Numbered from the stretch's first letter, positions 17,115-27,127 are shown. The stretch: 64,000 bases of DNA from Ponticoccus alexandrii (GCF_016806125.1 NZ_CP047166.1:2418001-2482000), one strand, 5' to 3'. Notes: a model not told the origin generated them from the letters alone. Program-made: numbers and translations.

Positions 17115-18656
17115 ATGACCGATATGTCAGCCCCCACCCGCAGCATGGACGCACCCCGCGCCATCCGCATCCATCCCTCGGACACCGTGGCCATCGTGGT
17201 CAACGACGGCGGCCTGCCGGCGGGCGCCACCCTGCCCGACGGCCCGAGCCTGCGCGAAGCCGTCCCGCAGGGCCACAAGGTCGCCCTGATCGACCACGCG
17301 CCCGGCGATGCAATCCGGCGCTACGACGTCACCATCGGCTACGCGGCAGAACCCCTGCCCGCCGGGTCGTGGATCAACGAGCACCGCACGACGATGCCCG
17401 AGGCGCCCGGCCTGACGGGCCTGCCCATGGCCACCGTGAAGGCGCCCGAGGTAGCCCCCCTGCAGGGCCGGACCTTCGACGGCTACCGCAACGCCGACGG
17501 CACCGTCGGCACGCGCAACCTGCTGGCCATCACCACCACGGTGCAATGCGTGTCCGGCATCGTCGGCCATGCCGCGCAGCGCATCCGCGCCGAACTGCTG
17601 CCGCGCTACCCCAATGTCGACGGCGTGGTCGCGCTGGAACACACCTACGGCTGCGGCGTCGCCATCGACGCCACCGATGCCGCGATCCCGATCCGCACCC
17701 TGCGCAACATCTCGCAAAACCCGAACTTCGGCGGCGCGGTCATGACCGTCTCTCTCGGCTGTGAGAAGCTGCAACCCGAGCGCCTGTTCCCGGAACTGGA
17801 GATCCCCGACCTCGTCCGCTTTCAGGACAACACCGGGTTCGAGGCCATCATCCGCAGCCTGATGGAGACGGCCGAGGCGCATCTGGAGCGTCTGAACCGC
17901 CGCACCCGCGAGGCCTGCCCGGTCTCGGACCTGACGGTGGGCATGCAATGCGGCGGCTCGGACGCCTTCTCCGGCGTGACCGCCAACCCCGCCGTCGGCA
18001 TCGCGTCGGACATGATCGTGCGGGCGGGCGGCACGGTGATGTTCTCCGAAAACACCGAGGTGCGCGACGGCATCGCGCAACTGACAGCCCGCGCGGCCTC
18101 GCCCGAGGTGGCGGCAGAGATCATCCGGGAACTGGGCTGGTACGACGCCTATCTTGAGCGCGGCGGCGTCGACCGCTCCGCCAACACCTCGCCCGGCAAC
18201 AAGAAGGGCGGGCTGTCGAACATCGTCGAGAAGGCCATGGGCAGCATCGTCAAAAGCGGATCCGCCCCCATCGCCGCCGTGATCCCGCCGGGCGAACGCG
18301 CGCGGGTGAAGGGCCTGAACTTCGCCGCCACGCCCGCCAGCGACTTCATCTGCGGGACGCTGCAACTGGCGGCGGGGGCCACCTGCCACGTCTTCACCAC
18401 CGGGCGCGGCACGCCCTACAGCCTCGAGGCGCTGCCGACGCTGAAGCTGTCCACGCGCAGCGACCTCGCCCGGCGCTGGCACGACCTGATCGACCTCGAC
18501 GCGGGTCCCGTGGCCACCGGCGAGGCCACGCTGAAGGAGATGGGCGAACGGCTCTTCGACCTGATCCTCGACACCGCCTCGGGCCGCCGGACATGGGCGG
18601 AACGGCACGGCACGCACAATGCGCTCGCGCTCTTCAACCCCGCGCCGGTGACGTGA
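17115..18656 (+). CDS. garD: Galactarate dehydratase
   Basis: A 513-residue UxaA/GarD family enzyme that I recognise along nearly its whole length. The SAF-like N-terminal domain ([27 protein letters not shown]) is followed by [66 protein letters not shown] and the C-terminal ALFNPAPVT, as in E. coli GarD (523 residues). It dehydrates galactarate to 5-dehydro-4-deoxyglucarate, the substrate of kdgD in the divergent cluster. Metal-dependent; the conserved Cys and His positions are present. ATG at 17115 gives the family N-terminus. Confidence 0.95.
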   Translation: MTDMSAPTRSMDAPRAIRIHPSDTVAIVVNDGGLPAGATLPDGPSLREAVPQGHKVALIDHAPGDAIRRYDVTIGYAAEPLPAGSWINEHRTTMPEAPGLTGLPMATVKAPEVAPLQGRTFDGYRNADGTVGTRNLLAITTTVQCVSGIVGHAAQRIRAELLPRYPNVDGVVALEHTYGCGVAIDATDAAIPIRTLRNISQNPNFGGAVMTVSLGCEKLQPERLFPELEIPDLVRFQDNTGFEAIIRSLMETAEAHLERLNRRTREACPVSDLTVGMQCGGSDAFSGVTANPAVGIASDMIVRAGGTVMFSENTEVRDGIAQLTARAASPEVAAEIIRELGWYDAYLERGGVDRSANTSPGNKKGGLSNIVEKAMGSIVKSGSAPIAAVIPPGERARVKGLNFAATPASDFICGTLQLAAGATCHVFTTGRGTPYSLEALPTLKLSTRSDLARRWHDLIDLDAGPVATGEATLKEMGERLFDLILDTASGRRTWAERHGTHNALALFNPAPVT

Positions 18657-18659
18657 GCC

Positions 18660-18710
18660 GCCGGTTTCTTCGAAAGAAACCGGCCCGAAGTCTTTGAAAG
18701 ACTTCGGGCC
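18660..18710 (+). terminator. Double hairpin after garD
   Basis: Two adjacent strong hairpins directly follow the garD stop: an 11-bp stem with a 3-nt loop (18660-18684) and a 13-bp stem with a 3-nt loop (18682-18710). The stems share three bases, so they could be alternative folds. There is no T-run, so a simple intrinsic terminator is uncertain. Confidence 0.5.
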
Positions 18711-18767
18711 CGCTTGCCAATCCGGATCACCTCCGGTCTTCTGGCCGCGCAGAAGCAGGAGGCCGCC

Positions 18768-19487
18768 ATGTCCCTCAACATCGCCATGTGGTCCGGGCCG
18801 CGCAACCTGTCGACGGCCATGATGTACGCCTTCGGTGCGCGGGCGGATTGTGCCGTCTGGGACGAACCCTTCTACGCCGCCTACCTCACGTTGACCGGCC
18901 TCGACCACCCGATGCGCGACGCCATCATCGCCGCCGGAGAGCCAGACCCGGCCCGCGTCGCCGCCCGCTGTGCCGTGCCTGCGGACAAACCGCTTTTCTA
19001 CCAGAAGCACATGACCCACCACATGGTGCCGGGCGTGCCCCGCGACTGGTTCGCCTCGGTCGCGCATGTCTTCCTGATCCGCCATCCGGCCCGCGTCCTC
19101 GCCAGCTACGACCAGAAGCGCGAGCGTGCCACGCTGGACGACATCGGTTTTCGCCAGCAGGCCGAGATCTTCGACGCGGTCCGCGCGCAGGGCCTGCCCG
19201 CCACCGTGCTCGACAGCGCCGACATTCGCGACGCGCCGGAGCCCATGCTGCGCGCGCTCTGCGCGGCGCTTGGCGTGGCCTTCGACCCGGCCATGACCCG
19301 CTGGCCCGCAGGCGGCCACAAGGACGACGGCGTCTGGGCCGCGCATTGGTACGATTCCGTCCACCGCTCCACCGGGTTCGCGGGTGCCGAAGGCCCGCTG
19401 CCCGTGCTCGACGGCGCGCTGGCCGGGGTCTGCGCCGAGGCCCTGCCCTACTACGACCGCATGCGCGCGGAGGCGCTGAGACCATGA
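18768..19487 (+). CDS. Sulfotransferase-like protein linked to aminotransferase
   Basis: A 239-residue P-loop protein of the sulfotransferase-like family (Sulfotransfer_5). The N-terminal SGPRNLSTAMMYAF resembles the 5'-phosphosulfate loop of PAPS-dependent enzymes, and FLIRHPARVLASYDQKR the 3'-phosphate binding stretch. A perfect AGGAGG lies 5 nt before the ATG at 18768. Its stop overlaps the start of the aminotransferase gene (ATGA), and I recall the two families being adjacent in other proteobacteria, so they may act on one substrate. Actual sulfotransferase activity is not established for this family. Confidence 0.75.
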   Translation: MSLNIAMWSGPRNLSTAMMYAFGARADCAVWDEPFYAAYLTLTGLDHPMRDAIIAAGEPDPARVAARCAVPADKPLFYQKHMTHHMVPGVPRDWFASVAHVFLIRHPARVLASYDQKRERATLDDIGFRQQAEIFDAVRAQGLPATVLDSADIRDAPEPMLRALCAALGVAFDPAMTRWPAGGHKDDGVWAAHWYDSVHRSTGFAGAEGPLPVLDGALAGVCAEALPYYDRMRAEALRP

Positions 19488-20422
19488 TCGACCCCACCGG
19501 CCAGACCACCCATGACGCCGAGCACGACCCGCGCAACGACGCCCTGCTGATCCACGTCAACGGGCAGCTGGTGCCCAAGGACGAGGCCGTCATCTCTGTC
19601 TACGACTCTGGCTTCATGCTGGGCGACGGCATGTGGGAGGGGATGCGGCTTTACGACGGCGAGTGGGCCTTCTTCGACGCGCACATGGACCGGCTGTTCG
19701 ACAGCTGCAAGGCGGTGAGCCTCGACATCGGCAAGACCCGCGCCGAGCTCCGCGCCCTGCTGGACGAGACCGCCGCCGCCAATGGCATGACCGGCGACGC
19801 CCATTGCCGCCTGATGATCACGCGCGGGCGCAAAGCCAAGCCCTTCCAGCACCCGTCATTGTCGCGCTGGGGGCCGACCATCGTGGCCATCGTCGAGCAT
19901 TCCAAGCCCGCAGCCGGGCTGGCCAAGGGCATCCGGCTGGCCAGCGTGCCGCAGGTGCGGGGCCTGCCCCACAGTCAGGACGCCAAGTTCAACAGCCACT
20001 CCAAGCTGAACTGCGTGATCGCCTGCCTTCAGGCCGAGGCGGCGGGCGCCGACGAGGCGCTGATGCTGGACCCCCATGGCTTCGTGAACACCACCAACGC
20101 CTGCAACCTCTTCGTGGTGCGCCGGGGCGAGGTCTGGACCTCGACGGGCGACTACTGCATGAACGGCGTCACCCGCGCCAATGTCATCGCGCTGTGTCGC
20201 GAGAACGGCATCCGGGTCTTCGAGAAGAACTTCTCCCTCTACGAAGCCTATGGCGCCGAGGAGGTCTTTCTGACCGGCACCTTCGGCGCGCAGACCCGGG
20301 TCGCCAGCATTGACGACAAACCGGTGGGCGACGGCTCAATGCCTGTCACCGAACGGATCCGGGCGCTCTACAAGGATCTCGTAACGCGCACCGTGGCGGC
20401 GCAGAAGGCCGCGCGGGCATAG
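19484..20422 (+). CDS. Class IV aminotransferase (branched-chain/D-amino acid type)
   Basis: A 312-residue PLP fold-type IV aminotransferase. It has YDSGFMLGDGMWEGMRLYDG near residue 40, the candidate catalytic Lys in SQDAKFNSHSKLNCV, the Glu-containing loop in GADEALMLDPHGFVNTTNACNLF, and the late NGVTRANVIALC and GTFGAQTRVASID. It is annotated in relatives as branched-chain aminotransferase, but the short N-terminal extension and the upstream sulfotransferase-like partner argue for a different in vivo substrate. The ATG at 19484 overlaps the upstream stop. Confidence 0.83.
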   Translation: MIDPTGQTTHDAEHDPRNDALLIHVNGQLVPKDEAVISVYDSGFMLGDGMWEGMRLYDGEWAFFDAHMDRLFDSCKAVSLDIGKTRAELRALLDETAAANGMTGDAHCRLMITRGRKAKPFQHPSLSRWGPTIVAIVEHSKPAAGLAKGIRLASVPQVRGLPHSQDAKFNSHSKLNCVIACLQAEAAGADEALMLDPHGFVNTTNACNLFVVRRGEVWTSTGDYCMNGVTRANVIALCRENGIRVFEKNFSLYEAYGAEEVFLTGTFGAQTRVASIDDKPVGDGSMPVTERIRALYKDLVTRTVAAQKAARA

Positions 20423-20605
20423 ATGCCGGCAGGGCTTCTCGGCGCGAATGTCTGCGCGGACTGGCCATAGAGGCGTGGCGGTGAGCGCGGGCTCGCCAAG
20501 GCGAAGCAGGCGCAGGCCGGTAAAGACAGCCATGGCTAGCGGGGTGCCGCTTTTTCCCGGCGCGGCAGGGGCGCAGGGAACCGGCCCCGCGCCCGCCGTC
20601 TCGGA

Positions 20606-21703
20606 TCAGGTGTTGAAAAGGAAGTGCAGGACGTCGCCGTCCTTGACCTCGTAGCTCTTGCCCTCGGCGCGCATCTTGCCCGCTTCCTTGGCGCCTGCCT
20701 CGCCCTTCGCCGCGACGTAGTCGTCATAGGCGATGGTCTCGGCGCGGATGAAGCCGCGCTCGAAATCGCCGTGGATCACGCCAGCCGCCTGCGGCGCCAG
20801 CGTGCCCTTGCGGATCGTCCAGGCGCGGGCCTCTTTCGGGCCGACGGTGAAATAGGTCTGAAGGCCCAGCAGCTCGTAGCCCGCCTTGATCAGACGGTCG
20901 AGACCGGCCTCTTCCAGCCCCAGCTCGTCGAGGAACTCGCGCGCCTCATCGGCGTCGAGCTGGCTGATCTCTTCCTCGATCTTGGCGCTGATGATGACGT
21001 GGGAATTGCCCTGCGCCGCCGCCATCTCGGCCACGCGGGCCGACAGCGCGTTGCCCTCTGCGGCCTCGCCCTCATCGACGTTGCAGACGTAAAGCACCGG
21101 CTTCGCGCTCAGCAGCTGCAGCATCCGCCAGGCCTTCTGGTCGTCCTCGGCCACCTCGACGAGGCGCGCGGGCTTGCCCTCTTCCAGCACGGCAAGCGCG
21201 GCTTTCATCAGGCGCTCCTGCTGGACCGCCTCCTTGTCGCCGCCGCGTACCTTGCGGACGATGTTCTGAAGCCGCTTTTCCAGCGATTCCATGTCGGCGA
21301 TGATCAACTCGGTCTCGATGGTCTCGGCATCCGCCACCGGATCGACGCGCCCGTCGACGTGGGTCACGTCGTCGTCTTCAAAGCAGCGCAGGACATGGGC
21401 GATGGCATCGGTCTCGCGGATGTTGGCCAGGAACTGGTTGCCGAGGCCCTCGCCCTTCGAGGCGCCCTTCACCAGACCGGCGATGTCCACAAAGGTCATG
21501 CGCGTCGGGATGATGTTCTGCGACTTGGCGATCCCGGCCAGCGTATCCAGACGCGCGTCCGGCACGCCGACGTCGCCCACGTTGGGCTCGATCGTGCAGA
21601 AAGGAAAGTTCGCCGCCTGCGCGGCGGCGGTGCGTGTCAGAGCGTTGAAGAGGGTCGACTTGCCGACGTTCGGCAGACCCACGATGCCCATGCGAAATCC
21701 CAT
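20606..21703 (-). CDS. ychF: Ribosome-binding ATPase YchF
   Basis: A 365-residue Obg-like OLA1/YchF protein. G1 [15 protein letters not shown] at residues 8-22, G3 [20 protein letters not shown], and a G4 region CNVDE in place of NKxD, the substitution that gives this family ATP preference. The C-terminal TGS-like domain ends in [15 protein letters not shown], nearly the E. coli ending. A housekeeping translation factor. It converges on the aminotransferase gene; 20423-20605 between them holds no gene. Confidence 0.96.
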   Translation of the reverse strand: MGFRMGIVGLPNVGKSTLFNALTRTAAAQAANFPFCTIEPNVGDVGVPDARLDTLAGIAKSQNIIPTRMTFVDIAGLVKGASKGEGLGNQFLANIRETDAIAHVLRCFEDDDVTHVDGRVDPVADAETIETELIIADMESLEKRLQNIVRKVRGGDKEAVQQERLMKAALAVLEEGKPARLVEVAEDDQKAWRMLQLLSAKPVLYVCNVDEGEAAEGNALSARVAEMAAAQGNSHVIISAKIEEEISQLDADEAREFLDELGLEEAGLDRLIKAGYELLGLQTYFTVGPKEARAWTIRKGTLAPQAAGVIHGDFERGFIRAETIAYDDYVAAKGEAGAKEAGKMRAEGKSYEVKDGDVLHFLFNT

Positions 21704-21798
21704 GTCGCGCTCCCATGCTTGCGGTTCCGGCGCCTTCTAGGCAGAGCATGGCCAAAGCGCAAGCACGCCGCTTGACGCGGGCGCCCCGGGATGGATAG

Positions 21799-21810
21799 GT
21801 TGATATCAAC
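21799..21810. promoter_or_regulatory. Short palindrome upstream of the VOC gene
   Basis: GTTGATATCAAC is a perfect 12-bp palindrome 19 nt upstream of the VOC gene start, followed by a further TCAAC. It may be an operator (ArsR-type sites often contain ATATCAA), but no cognate regulator is adjacent. Confidence 0.3.
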
Positions 21811-21829
21811 TCAACTTGGAGAACGCGCC

Positions 21830-22249
21830 ATGCAGATAATCCCCTACCTCTTCTTCCCCGGCACCTGCCGCGAGGCCATGACCCGCTACGCCGAGATCCT
21901 CGGCGTCGAGGCGCCCGAGATCATGGCCTTTGCCGATCTGCCGGAGGAGGACAAGGCGCATATGCCCGGCGTTGCGGACGACGCGGTCATGAATGCCTCG
22001 CTGAATATCGGGTCGGGCACGCTGATGGGGTCTGACGAGGTCGGGCCGGACTTCACGCCCATGGCCGGATCTTCGGTCAATATCGTGCTGCCGACGGCAG
22101 ACGAGGCGCAACGTGTCTTCGACGCCCTGAGCGAGGGCGGGGAGGTCCGGATGCCCATGATGCCGATGTTCTGGACCCCGGCCTTCGGGACGCTGTCCGA
22201 CAAGTGGGGCACACGCTGGATGGTCATGGCCGAAGAATACGAGGGCTGA
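21830..22249 (+). CDS. VOC superfamily (PhnB/glyoxalase-like) protein
   Basis: A 139-residue PhnB-like member of the vicinal oxygen chelate superfamily. It has PYLFFPGTCREAMTRYAEIL at the start, SLNIGSGTLMGSDE in the middle and the late FWTPAFGTLSDKWGTRWMV, which corresponds to the usual FWG..YG.-.D.FG.-W-- pattern. PhnB-like proteins bind small ligands with or without metal; the function is unknown. GGAGAACGCGCC precedes the ATG at 21830. Confidence 0.85.
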   Translation: MQIIPYLFFPGTCREAMTRYAEILGVEAPEIMAFADLPEEDKAHMPGVADDAVMNASLNIGSGTLMGSDEVGPDFTPMAGSSVNIVLPTADEAQRVFDALSEGGEVRMPMMPMFWTPAFGTLSDKWGTRWMVMAEEYEG

Positions 22250-22263
22250 CACCAAAGAGGGGC

Positions 22264-22282
22264 GGCGCGATCCGCTCGCGCC
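22264..22282. terminator. Possible bidirectional terminator hairpin
   Basis: A 7-bp GC stem (22264-22270 with 22276-22282) lies in the 60-nt gap between the convergent VOC and DUF805 genes. It lacks a T-run on either strand. Confidence 0.3.
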
Positions 22283-22309
22283 GACCCTCGTCTTGCCATG
22301 CGGCAGGGG

Positions 22310-22720
22310 TCAGCCGTACTGGTTCGGCGCCGGGTCGGGCTTCTTTGCAAACCAGACGATCAGGATGATCGCGCCGATCAACGGGATCAGGCCGATCAGC
22401 AACCACCACCCGCTTTTGCCGATGTCATGCAGGCGGCGGGCGCCGATGGCGAGGCTGGGAACCAGCGTCACCAGCGAGAAGATCATGCCCAGGAAGGGAA
22501 CCCCGCCAGAGCCGGTGAGGATGGTGTCGACCACCCCGACCGCGATGTTGATCACGATCAGCAGCAGGACGGCCTTCCAGTATTCACCCCGGTTCGAGCG
22601 GCCTTCAAACTTGATGTAATTGGCGAAGAACAGCTTCAGTGCCTCGCCGTAGCCGACCTCGCGACTGTAGGCCGAAGCGCCGGTGTATCCGCCGTTATCC
22701 ATCGTGCTTTCCATGGTCAT
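22310..22720 (-). CDS. DUF805 family inner-membrane protein
   Basis: A 136-residue DUF805 protein. KLFFANYIKFEGRSNRGEYW near residue 28 is the family hallmark, followed by a membrane hairpin, RRLHDIGKSGWWLLI and a last hydrophobic segment. Four membrane segments are expected. The function is unknown. ATG at 22720 has AAAGGGA upstream; a second in-frame Met two codons on is possible. Confidence 0.85.
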   Translation of the reverse strand: MTMESTMDNGGYTGASAYSREVGYGEALKLFFANYIKFEGRSNRGEYWKAVLLLIVINIAVGVVDTILTGSGGVPFLGMIFSLVTLVPSLAIGARRLHDIGKSGWWLLIGLIPLIGAIILIVWFAKKPDPAPNQYG

Positions 22721-22911
22721 GTCCCTTTGCAAATCTCTGGTGTCTTGCATTGCCCCAAGGGCCTGCCGCCCGCGGGTTCCGGACAGAGTTAACCATTTCA
22801 CCCGGCCTTGGGCCAATGCTGGTTTTCCCCACCCTGCGCAGGTATTTCAAAGCCCAAGCCGCGCGTCGCACGCGATTTGTCTGGCGGCCGCCGCACCTCT
22901 GGATTTTGCCG

Positions 22912-24270
22912 TCAGGCCGCCGAAATCTGCGCCTCTGCCAGGACCGCGCCGCGCGTCCAGAAGCGCCAGATCAACAGCGCCGCCGCCGCGGCCAGCCCCA
23001 GGGTCAGCCCCAACCAGACGCCGATCCCGCCCAGTCCAAGCGGGAAGGCAAACAGCAGCGTCGCGGGCAGGCCGATCACCCAATAGGCGACCGAGGCCAT
23101 GATCATCGGCACCCGCGTGTCCTGAAGACCCCGCAGCAGCCCAAGGTGCAGAACCTGCGCCGCATCCGCCAGTTGGAAGAGCGCGGCGAAGAACAGAAAA
23201 CGCTTGCCGGTGGCGATGATCTCGTCCCGCGCCGGATCGTCCGGGTCGACGAAGGCCCCGACCAGCGTTTCCGGCAGCAGCAGGAACAGGGCCATCGACA
23301 GGGCCACGCCCACCGCGCCCAGAACCACGACGACCCGCGCGCCTGCCAAGAGGTGCCCGAGGTCGCGCCGCCCCAGCGCATTGCCGACCCGCACCGTGGC
23401 CGCGTTCGACAGGCCGACCTGCATCATGAAGGTGGCCGAGGTGATCTGAAGCGCGACCCCATGCGCCGCCAGCGGCACGTTGCCCAGCCAGCCCATCGGC
23501 AGCGCGGCGGCGGCGAACATCGCCACCTCGGCCAGCGTGGTCAGCCCGATCGGCAGGCCCAACCGGAAGACCCGGCTGAACATCTCGCCATCCGCCCGCC
23601 AGAAGCGCACGAACAGCTGGTGCTCGGGGCGCTTGCGCAGCGCGTAGGCCACCACCAGCAACAGGGACACGGTTTGCACCAGCACCGAGGCGACCGCCGC
23701 CCCGGCGATCCCCATCTCCGGCGCGCCCCAGTTGCCGAAGACCAGCGCGTAGTTCGCAGGCACGTTCAGCGCCGCCGCCGCCAGCGTGATGACCATGGCG
23801 ACACGGGTATCCTCGAGCCCGGCGAGGTAATTCTTCAGAACCATCACCCCCAGCGCGGGCAGCATCCCCAGCGAGGCGATGCGCAGGTAGATCTGCGCCA
23901 GCGCCGCGATGTCCGGGCTTTGTCCAAGGCCGCGCAGGATCGGCGCCGAGAACCACAGAACCGGCAGGACCGCCGCGAAATACAGCCCTGACAACCACAG
24001 CGCCATCCGCGTTGCGCGGCGCACGGACACGTCATCCCCCTGCGCCGCGAAGGTCGCGACCATGGGCATCACCGCCCAAGCAAAGCCCGAACCGAACAGG
24101 AACAGCGTGAAGAACAGCGACGAGGCCAACGTCAGGGCCGCCAGTTCCGGCACCCCGTACCAGCCCATCATCAGCGTATCGGTGAATCCGATGGCGAATT
24201 GCGCAAGGTGCCCGCCGATCAACGGCAGACCCAGCGCCAGCGTGGCCCGGGCATGTGCCCGAAAATTCAT
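22912..24270 (-). CDS. MATE family efflux transporter (NorM-like)
   Basis: About 452 residues with twelve hydrophobic segments in two similar halves, as in NorM-type Na+ or H+ antiporters that export cationic drugs and dyes. The N-terminus (LALGLPLIGGHLAQFAIGFT) and DTLMMGWYG, LRIASLGMLPALG and AAxxNVPANY-type motifs are typical. ATG at 24270 has AGGA 4 nt upstream; another ATG five codons earlier (24285) is possible. Stands alone; a different MATE protein is encoded at 36736-38076. Confidence 0.87.
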   Translation of the reverse strand: MNFRAHARATLALGLPLIGGHLAQFAIGFTDTLMMGWYGVPELAALTLASSLFFTLFLFGSGFAWAVMPMVATFAAQGDDVSVRRATRMALWLSGLYFAAVLPVLWFSAPILRGLGQSPDIAALAQIYLRIASLGMLPALGVMVLKNYLAGLEDTRVAMVITLAAAALNVPANYALVFGNWGAPEMGIAGAAVASVLVQTVSLLLVVAYALRKRPEHQLFVRFWRADGEMFSRVFRLGLPIGLTTLAEVAMFAAAALPMGWLGNVPLAAHGVALQITSATFMMQVGLSNAATVRVGNALGRRDLGHLLAGARVVVVLGAVGVALSMALFLLLPETLVGAFVDPDDPARDEIIATGKRFLFFAALFQLADAAQVLHLGLLRGLQDTRVPMIMASVAYWVIGLPATLLFAFPLGLGGIGVWLGLTLGLAAAAALLIWRFWTRGAVLAEAQISAA

Positions 24271-24423
24271 CACATCCTGTCCCATGCTTCGCGCTTAAGC
24301 CCGCCCCTGCGAAAGAGCAAGCCATGGCCGCACCCGTTGCCGCCTGCCCGCGTCAGCATGCGCATGCCAGCCGGATCGTTCTGTGCTAGAATAGCGCAGA
24401 CCCCACCCGGCGCGGAGGCACCC

Positions 24424-25134
24424 ATGGCCGATCCCATCGACCTGTCAGGCTTCTTCGCGGACAGCCGCGCCTTTCTGAAGGCCCTGTCCGAAAACAACGA
24501 CCGTGGCTGGTTCAACGCCAACAAGGCGCAATACGACAGCGCACTGAAACGTCCCTCGGAAAAGCTGCTGACAGAGATCGCCGCATGGTTCGCGCGGGAC
24601 ATGAACCTGCATCCGCGCACGAAGCTCTTCCGCCCGCACCGCGACGTGCGCTTCTCCGAGGACAAGACCCCCTTTCACATGCATCTTCACATGATGTGGT
24701 TCCTGCCCGACGGACGCAGCTGGATGCTGGGAATCGCCCCCGACTACGCAACGACCGGCGCGGGCATCATGCGCTTCGAGAGGGATCAGGAACGCCGCTG
24801 GCGCGACGCCGTCGCCTCTGACGGCGGGGCAGAGCTGGAGGCGATCCTTGGCGCGGGCGGCTGGCGCGTCGATGACCCCGAGATGACGCGGATGCCGCCC
24901 CCCTACCCGGCGGACCACCCCCGCGCAGCGCTGCTGCGCCAGCGCGGGCTGATCGCATGGGCCGACGGGCTGGAAGAGGCGCTGTCCGCCGACCCGGAAC
25001 AGACGCTGAAGGATCGCTTCGCGGCGTTCCGGCCGCTGATGGACTGGCTGGCGCAGGTGACCCGACCGATCAGCTTTCCGGGGCCGGGCCGGCACGCAGC
25101 GCGCCGCCAAGGATATGGTCCGAGCGGTGAATGA
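24424..25134 (+). CDS. DUF2461 family protein
   Basis: A 236-residue DUF2461 protein. LSENNDRGWFNANKAQYDSA near residue 20 and KLFRPHRDVRFSEDKTPFH in the middle are family hallmarks. No enzymatic role is known. Its last 65 nt overlap the convergent PPK2 gene; the basic, low-complexity tail (last 20 residues) lies in that overlap and may be recently acquired reading frame. Confidence 0.85.
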   Translation: MADPIDLSGFFADSRAFLKALSENNDRGWFNANKAQYDSALKRPSEKLLTEIAAWFARDMNLHPRTKLFRPHRDVRFSEDKTPFHMHLHMMWFLPDGRSWMLGIAPDYATTGAGIMRFERDQERRWRDAVASDGGAELEAILGAGGWRVDDPEMTRMPPPYPADHPRAALLRQRGLIAWADGLEEALSADPEQTLKDRFAAFRPLMDWLAQVTRPISFPGPGRHAARRQGYGPSGE

Positions 25135-26038
25135 CATGCTGCGCCCCGCCGACGATCAGCGGATCGGGCGCCCGGGCCACCTTGTGATCCTTACCCGGAT
25201 AGTCGAGCGTCGACAGGAAGTGCTTCATACAGTTCAGCCGTGCGCGTTTCTTGTCGTTCGACTTCACAACGGTCCAGGGCGCATCCGCGGTATCGGTGTA
25301 AAAGAACATCGCCTCTTTCGCCTCGGTGTAGTCGTCCCAGCGCCCGAGAGAGGCCTTGTCGATCGGCGACAGCTTCCACTGCTTCAGCGGATCGGTCTCG
25401 CGGCTGACGAAACGCGCGGCCTGTTCGTCCTGCGTGACCGAGAACCAGTATTTGTAAAGCCGGATGCCGGACCGCACCAGCATGCGCTCCAGTTCGGGCG
25501 TCTGGCGCATGAACTCGAGGTATTCGTTCGGCTCGCAAAAGCCCATCACCCGCTCGACGCCCGCCCGATTGTACCACGAGCGGTCATAGAGCACGATCTC
25601 TCCGGCGGTGGGCAGATGCGCGACGTAGCGCTGGAAATACCATTGCCCGCGCTCTTCCTCGGTGGGCTTGTTCAGGGCGACGACGCGGGCGTGGCGCGGG
25701 TTCAGGTGCTCGGTAAAGCGCTTGATGGTGCCGCCCTTACCCGCCGCGTCGCGCCCCTCGAACAGCAGCACGAACTTCTGCCCGGTCTCCAGCGCCCAGA
25801 GCTGGACTTTCAGAAGCTCCGCCTGCAACCGCGCCTTCTCGCGCTCATAGCTGCGGCGCGAGAGCTTGACGTCATAGGGGTAGGTGCCACTCTCGAAAGC
25901 GTGGCGGATCTCGGCCGGCGTGGGCTGGTGCCGGATCGGCGCCCTGGGCGCGTCCGGGGTTTCCGCGGTCGCCGGCGGGGCATCCGTTGCAATCTCGACG
26001 GGAGGCTTTGTCGGGGGCGTGCCGCTGGCGTCCTGCAT
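25070..26038 (-). CDS. ppk2: Polyphosphate kinase 2
   Basis: A 322-residue PPK2 family enzyme, which makes nucleoside triphosphates or diphosphates from polyphosphate, or the reverse. After a Pro/Ala-rich N-terminal extension of about 45 residues come Walker [17 protein letters not shown], lid residues in [12 protein letters not shown], Walker B-like [17 protein letters not shown], and [14 protein letters not shown]. This is the class I, one-domain layout. ATG at 26038 is preceded by AAGGAGAG, clearer than a GTG eight codons upstream. The 3' end overlaps the convergent DUF2461 gene by 65 nt. Confidence 0.92.
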   Translation of the reverse strand: MQDASGTPPTKPPVEIATDAPPATAETPDAPRAPIRHQPTPAEIRHAFESGTYPYDVKLSRRSYEREKARLQAELLKVQLWALETGQKFVLLFEGRDAAGKGGTIKRFTEHLNPRHARVVALNKPTEEERGQWYFQRYVAHLPTAGEIVLYDRSWYNRAGVERVMGFCEPNEYLEFMRQTPELERMLVRSGIRLYKYWFSVTQDEQAARFVSRETDPLKQWKLSPIDKASLGRWDDYTEAKEAMFFYTDTADAPWTVVKSNDKKRARLNCMKHFLSTLDYPGKDHKVARAPDPLIVGGAQHVIHRSDHILGGALRAGPAPES

Positions 26039-26229
26039 CGTCTCTCCTTCTTTGGCCGTCACTGTCCTGTCACATCCCGACCGCCCGCGCCTTGACCCGT
26101 GTCAAAGCGCCGCCGCGGAACGACGGTCGGAGCGATCTGCGCAAGCACGGGCGCGCGACCCCCTCTGCCATTGCTTTTCCCGCGCGCATCCGGCAACACG
26201 ACAAGGCCCCTGCCGAAGGAAGGACCAAC

Positions 26230-27021
26230 ATGACTCGCATCGACGCCACCTTTGCCCGCCTCCGCTCCGAGGGGAAAAAGGCCTTCGTCTCCTACATCAT
26301 GGCCGGAGACCCGGACGTCGACGCCTCGCTTGCGGTCATGAAGGGCCTGCCCGGCGCTGGCGTGGACATCATCGAACTGGGCCTGCCCTTCACCGATCCC
26401 ATGGCCGACGGCCCGACGATCCAGCTGGCTGGTCAGCGCGCGCTGGAACACGGCATGACGCTGGACCGCACCCTGCAGATGGTCCGTGACTTCCGCGTCG
26501 GGGACGACAGCACGCCTATCGTGCTGATGGGGTATTACAACCCGATCTATTCGCGCGGCGTGGACACCTTCCTGGCCCAGGCGAAAGAGGCCGGGATCGA
26601 CGGGCTGATCATCGTCGACCTGCCGCCCGAAGAGGACGAAGAGCTTTGCCTGCCCGCGCAGGCCGCCGGACTGAACTTCATTCGGCTCGCCACGCCCACA
26701 ACCGATGACGCCCGCCTGCCCCGCGTGCTGCAGAACACCAGCGGCTTCGTCTACTATGTCTCGATCACCGGCATCACCGGTGCCGCCGCCGCGCAAGCCG
26801 TGGACGTCGGCCCCGAGGTCGCCCGCATCAAGGCAGGCACCGACCTGCCCGTGATCGTGGGCTTCGGCATCCGCACCCCCGAAACCGCGCGCGAGATCGC
26901 ATCGGTCGCGGACGGCTGCGTGGTCGGCTCCGCCATCGTCGGCGAGATCGCCAAGGGCCGCCCGACCGCCGAGATCCTTGCCTTCGTCGAGGGCCTTGCA
27001 AGCGGCGCCCACAGCGCCTGA
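26230..27021 (+). CDS. trpA: Tryptophan synthase alpha chain
   Basis: A 263-residue TIM-barrel enzyme that cleaves indole-3-glycerol phosphate to indole. The active-site Glu lies in [16 protein letters not shown] and the Asp in IVDLPPEE; the phosphate-binding GFGIRTPE and GSAIV are present. AAGGAAGG precedes the ATG. It stands alone: trpB is on the other strand more than 8 kb away (35065-36309). Confidence 0.97.
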   Translation: MTRIDATFARLRSEGKKAFVSYIMAGDPDVDASLAVMKGLPGAGVDIIELGLPFTDPMADGPTIQLAGQRALEHGMTLDRTLQMVRDFRVGDDSTPIVLMGYYNPIYSRGVDTFLAQAKEAGIDGLIIVDLPPEEDEELCLPAQAAGLNFIRLATPTTDDARLPRVLQNTSGFVYYVSITGITGAAAAQAVDVGPEVARIKAGTDLPVIVGFGIRTPETAREIASVADGCVVGSAIVGEIAKGRPTAEILAFVEGLASGAHSA

Positions 27022-27127
27022 GCCCACCGGCGGCGGCGCTCGACAGCAGCGCCCGCCCCTGCCGGAACCTGGTGCAGGGTTGGCCGCTCGCGCCCCCCGC
27101 GCCGCGCCCGCAGGCCCTGACCCAAGG

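Noticed and set aside
22825-22860. GCAGGTATTTCAAAG as a further copy of the dispersed repeat
   Set aside because: Only GGTATTT and a short AAG stretch match, and there is no flanking GC hairpin.
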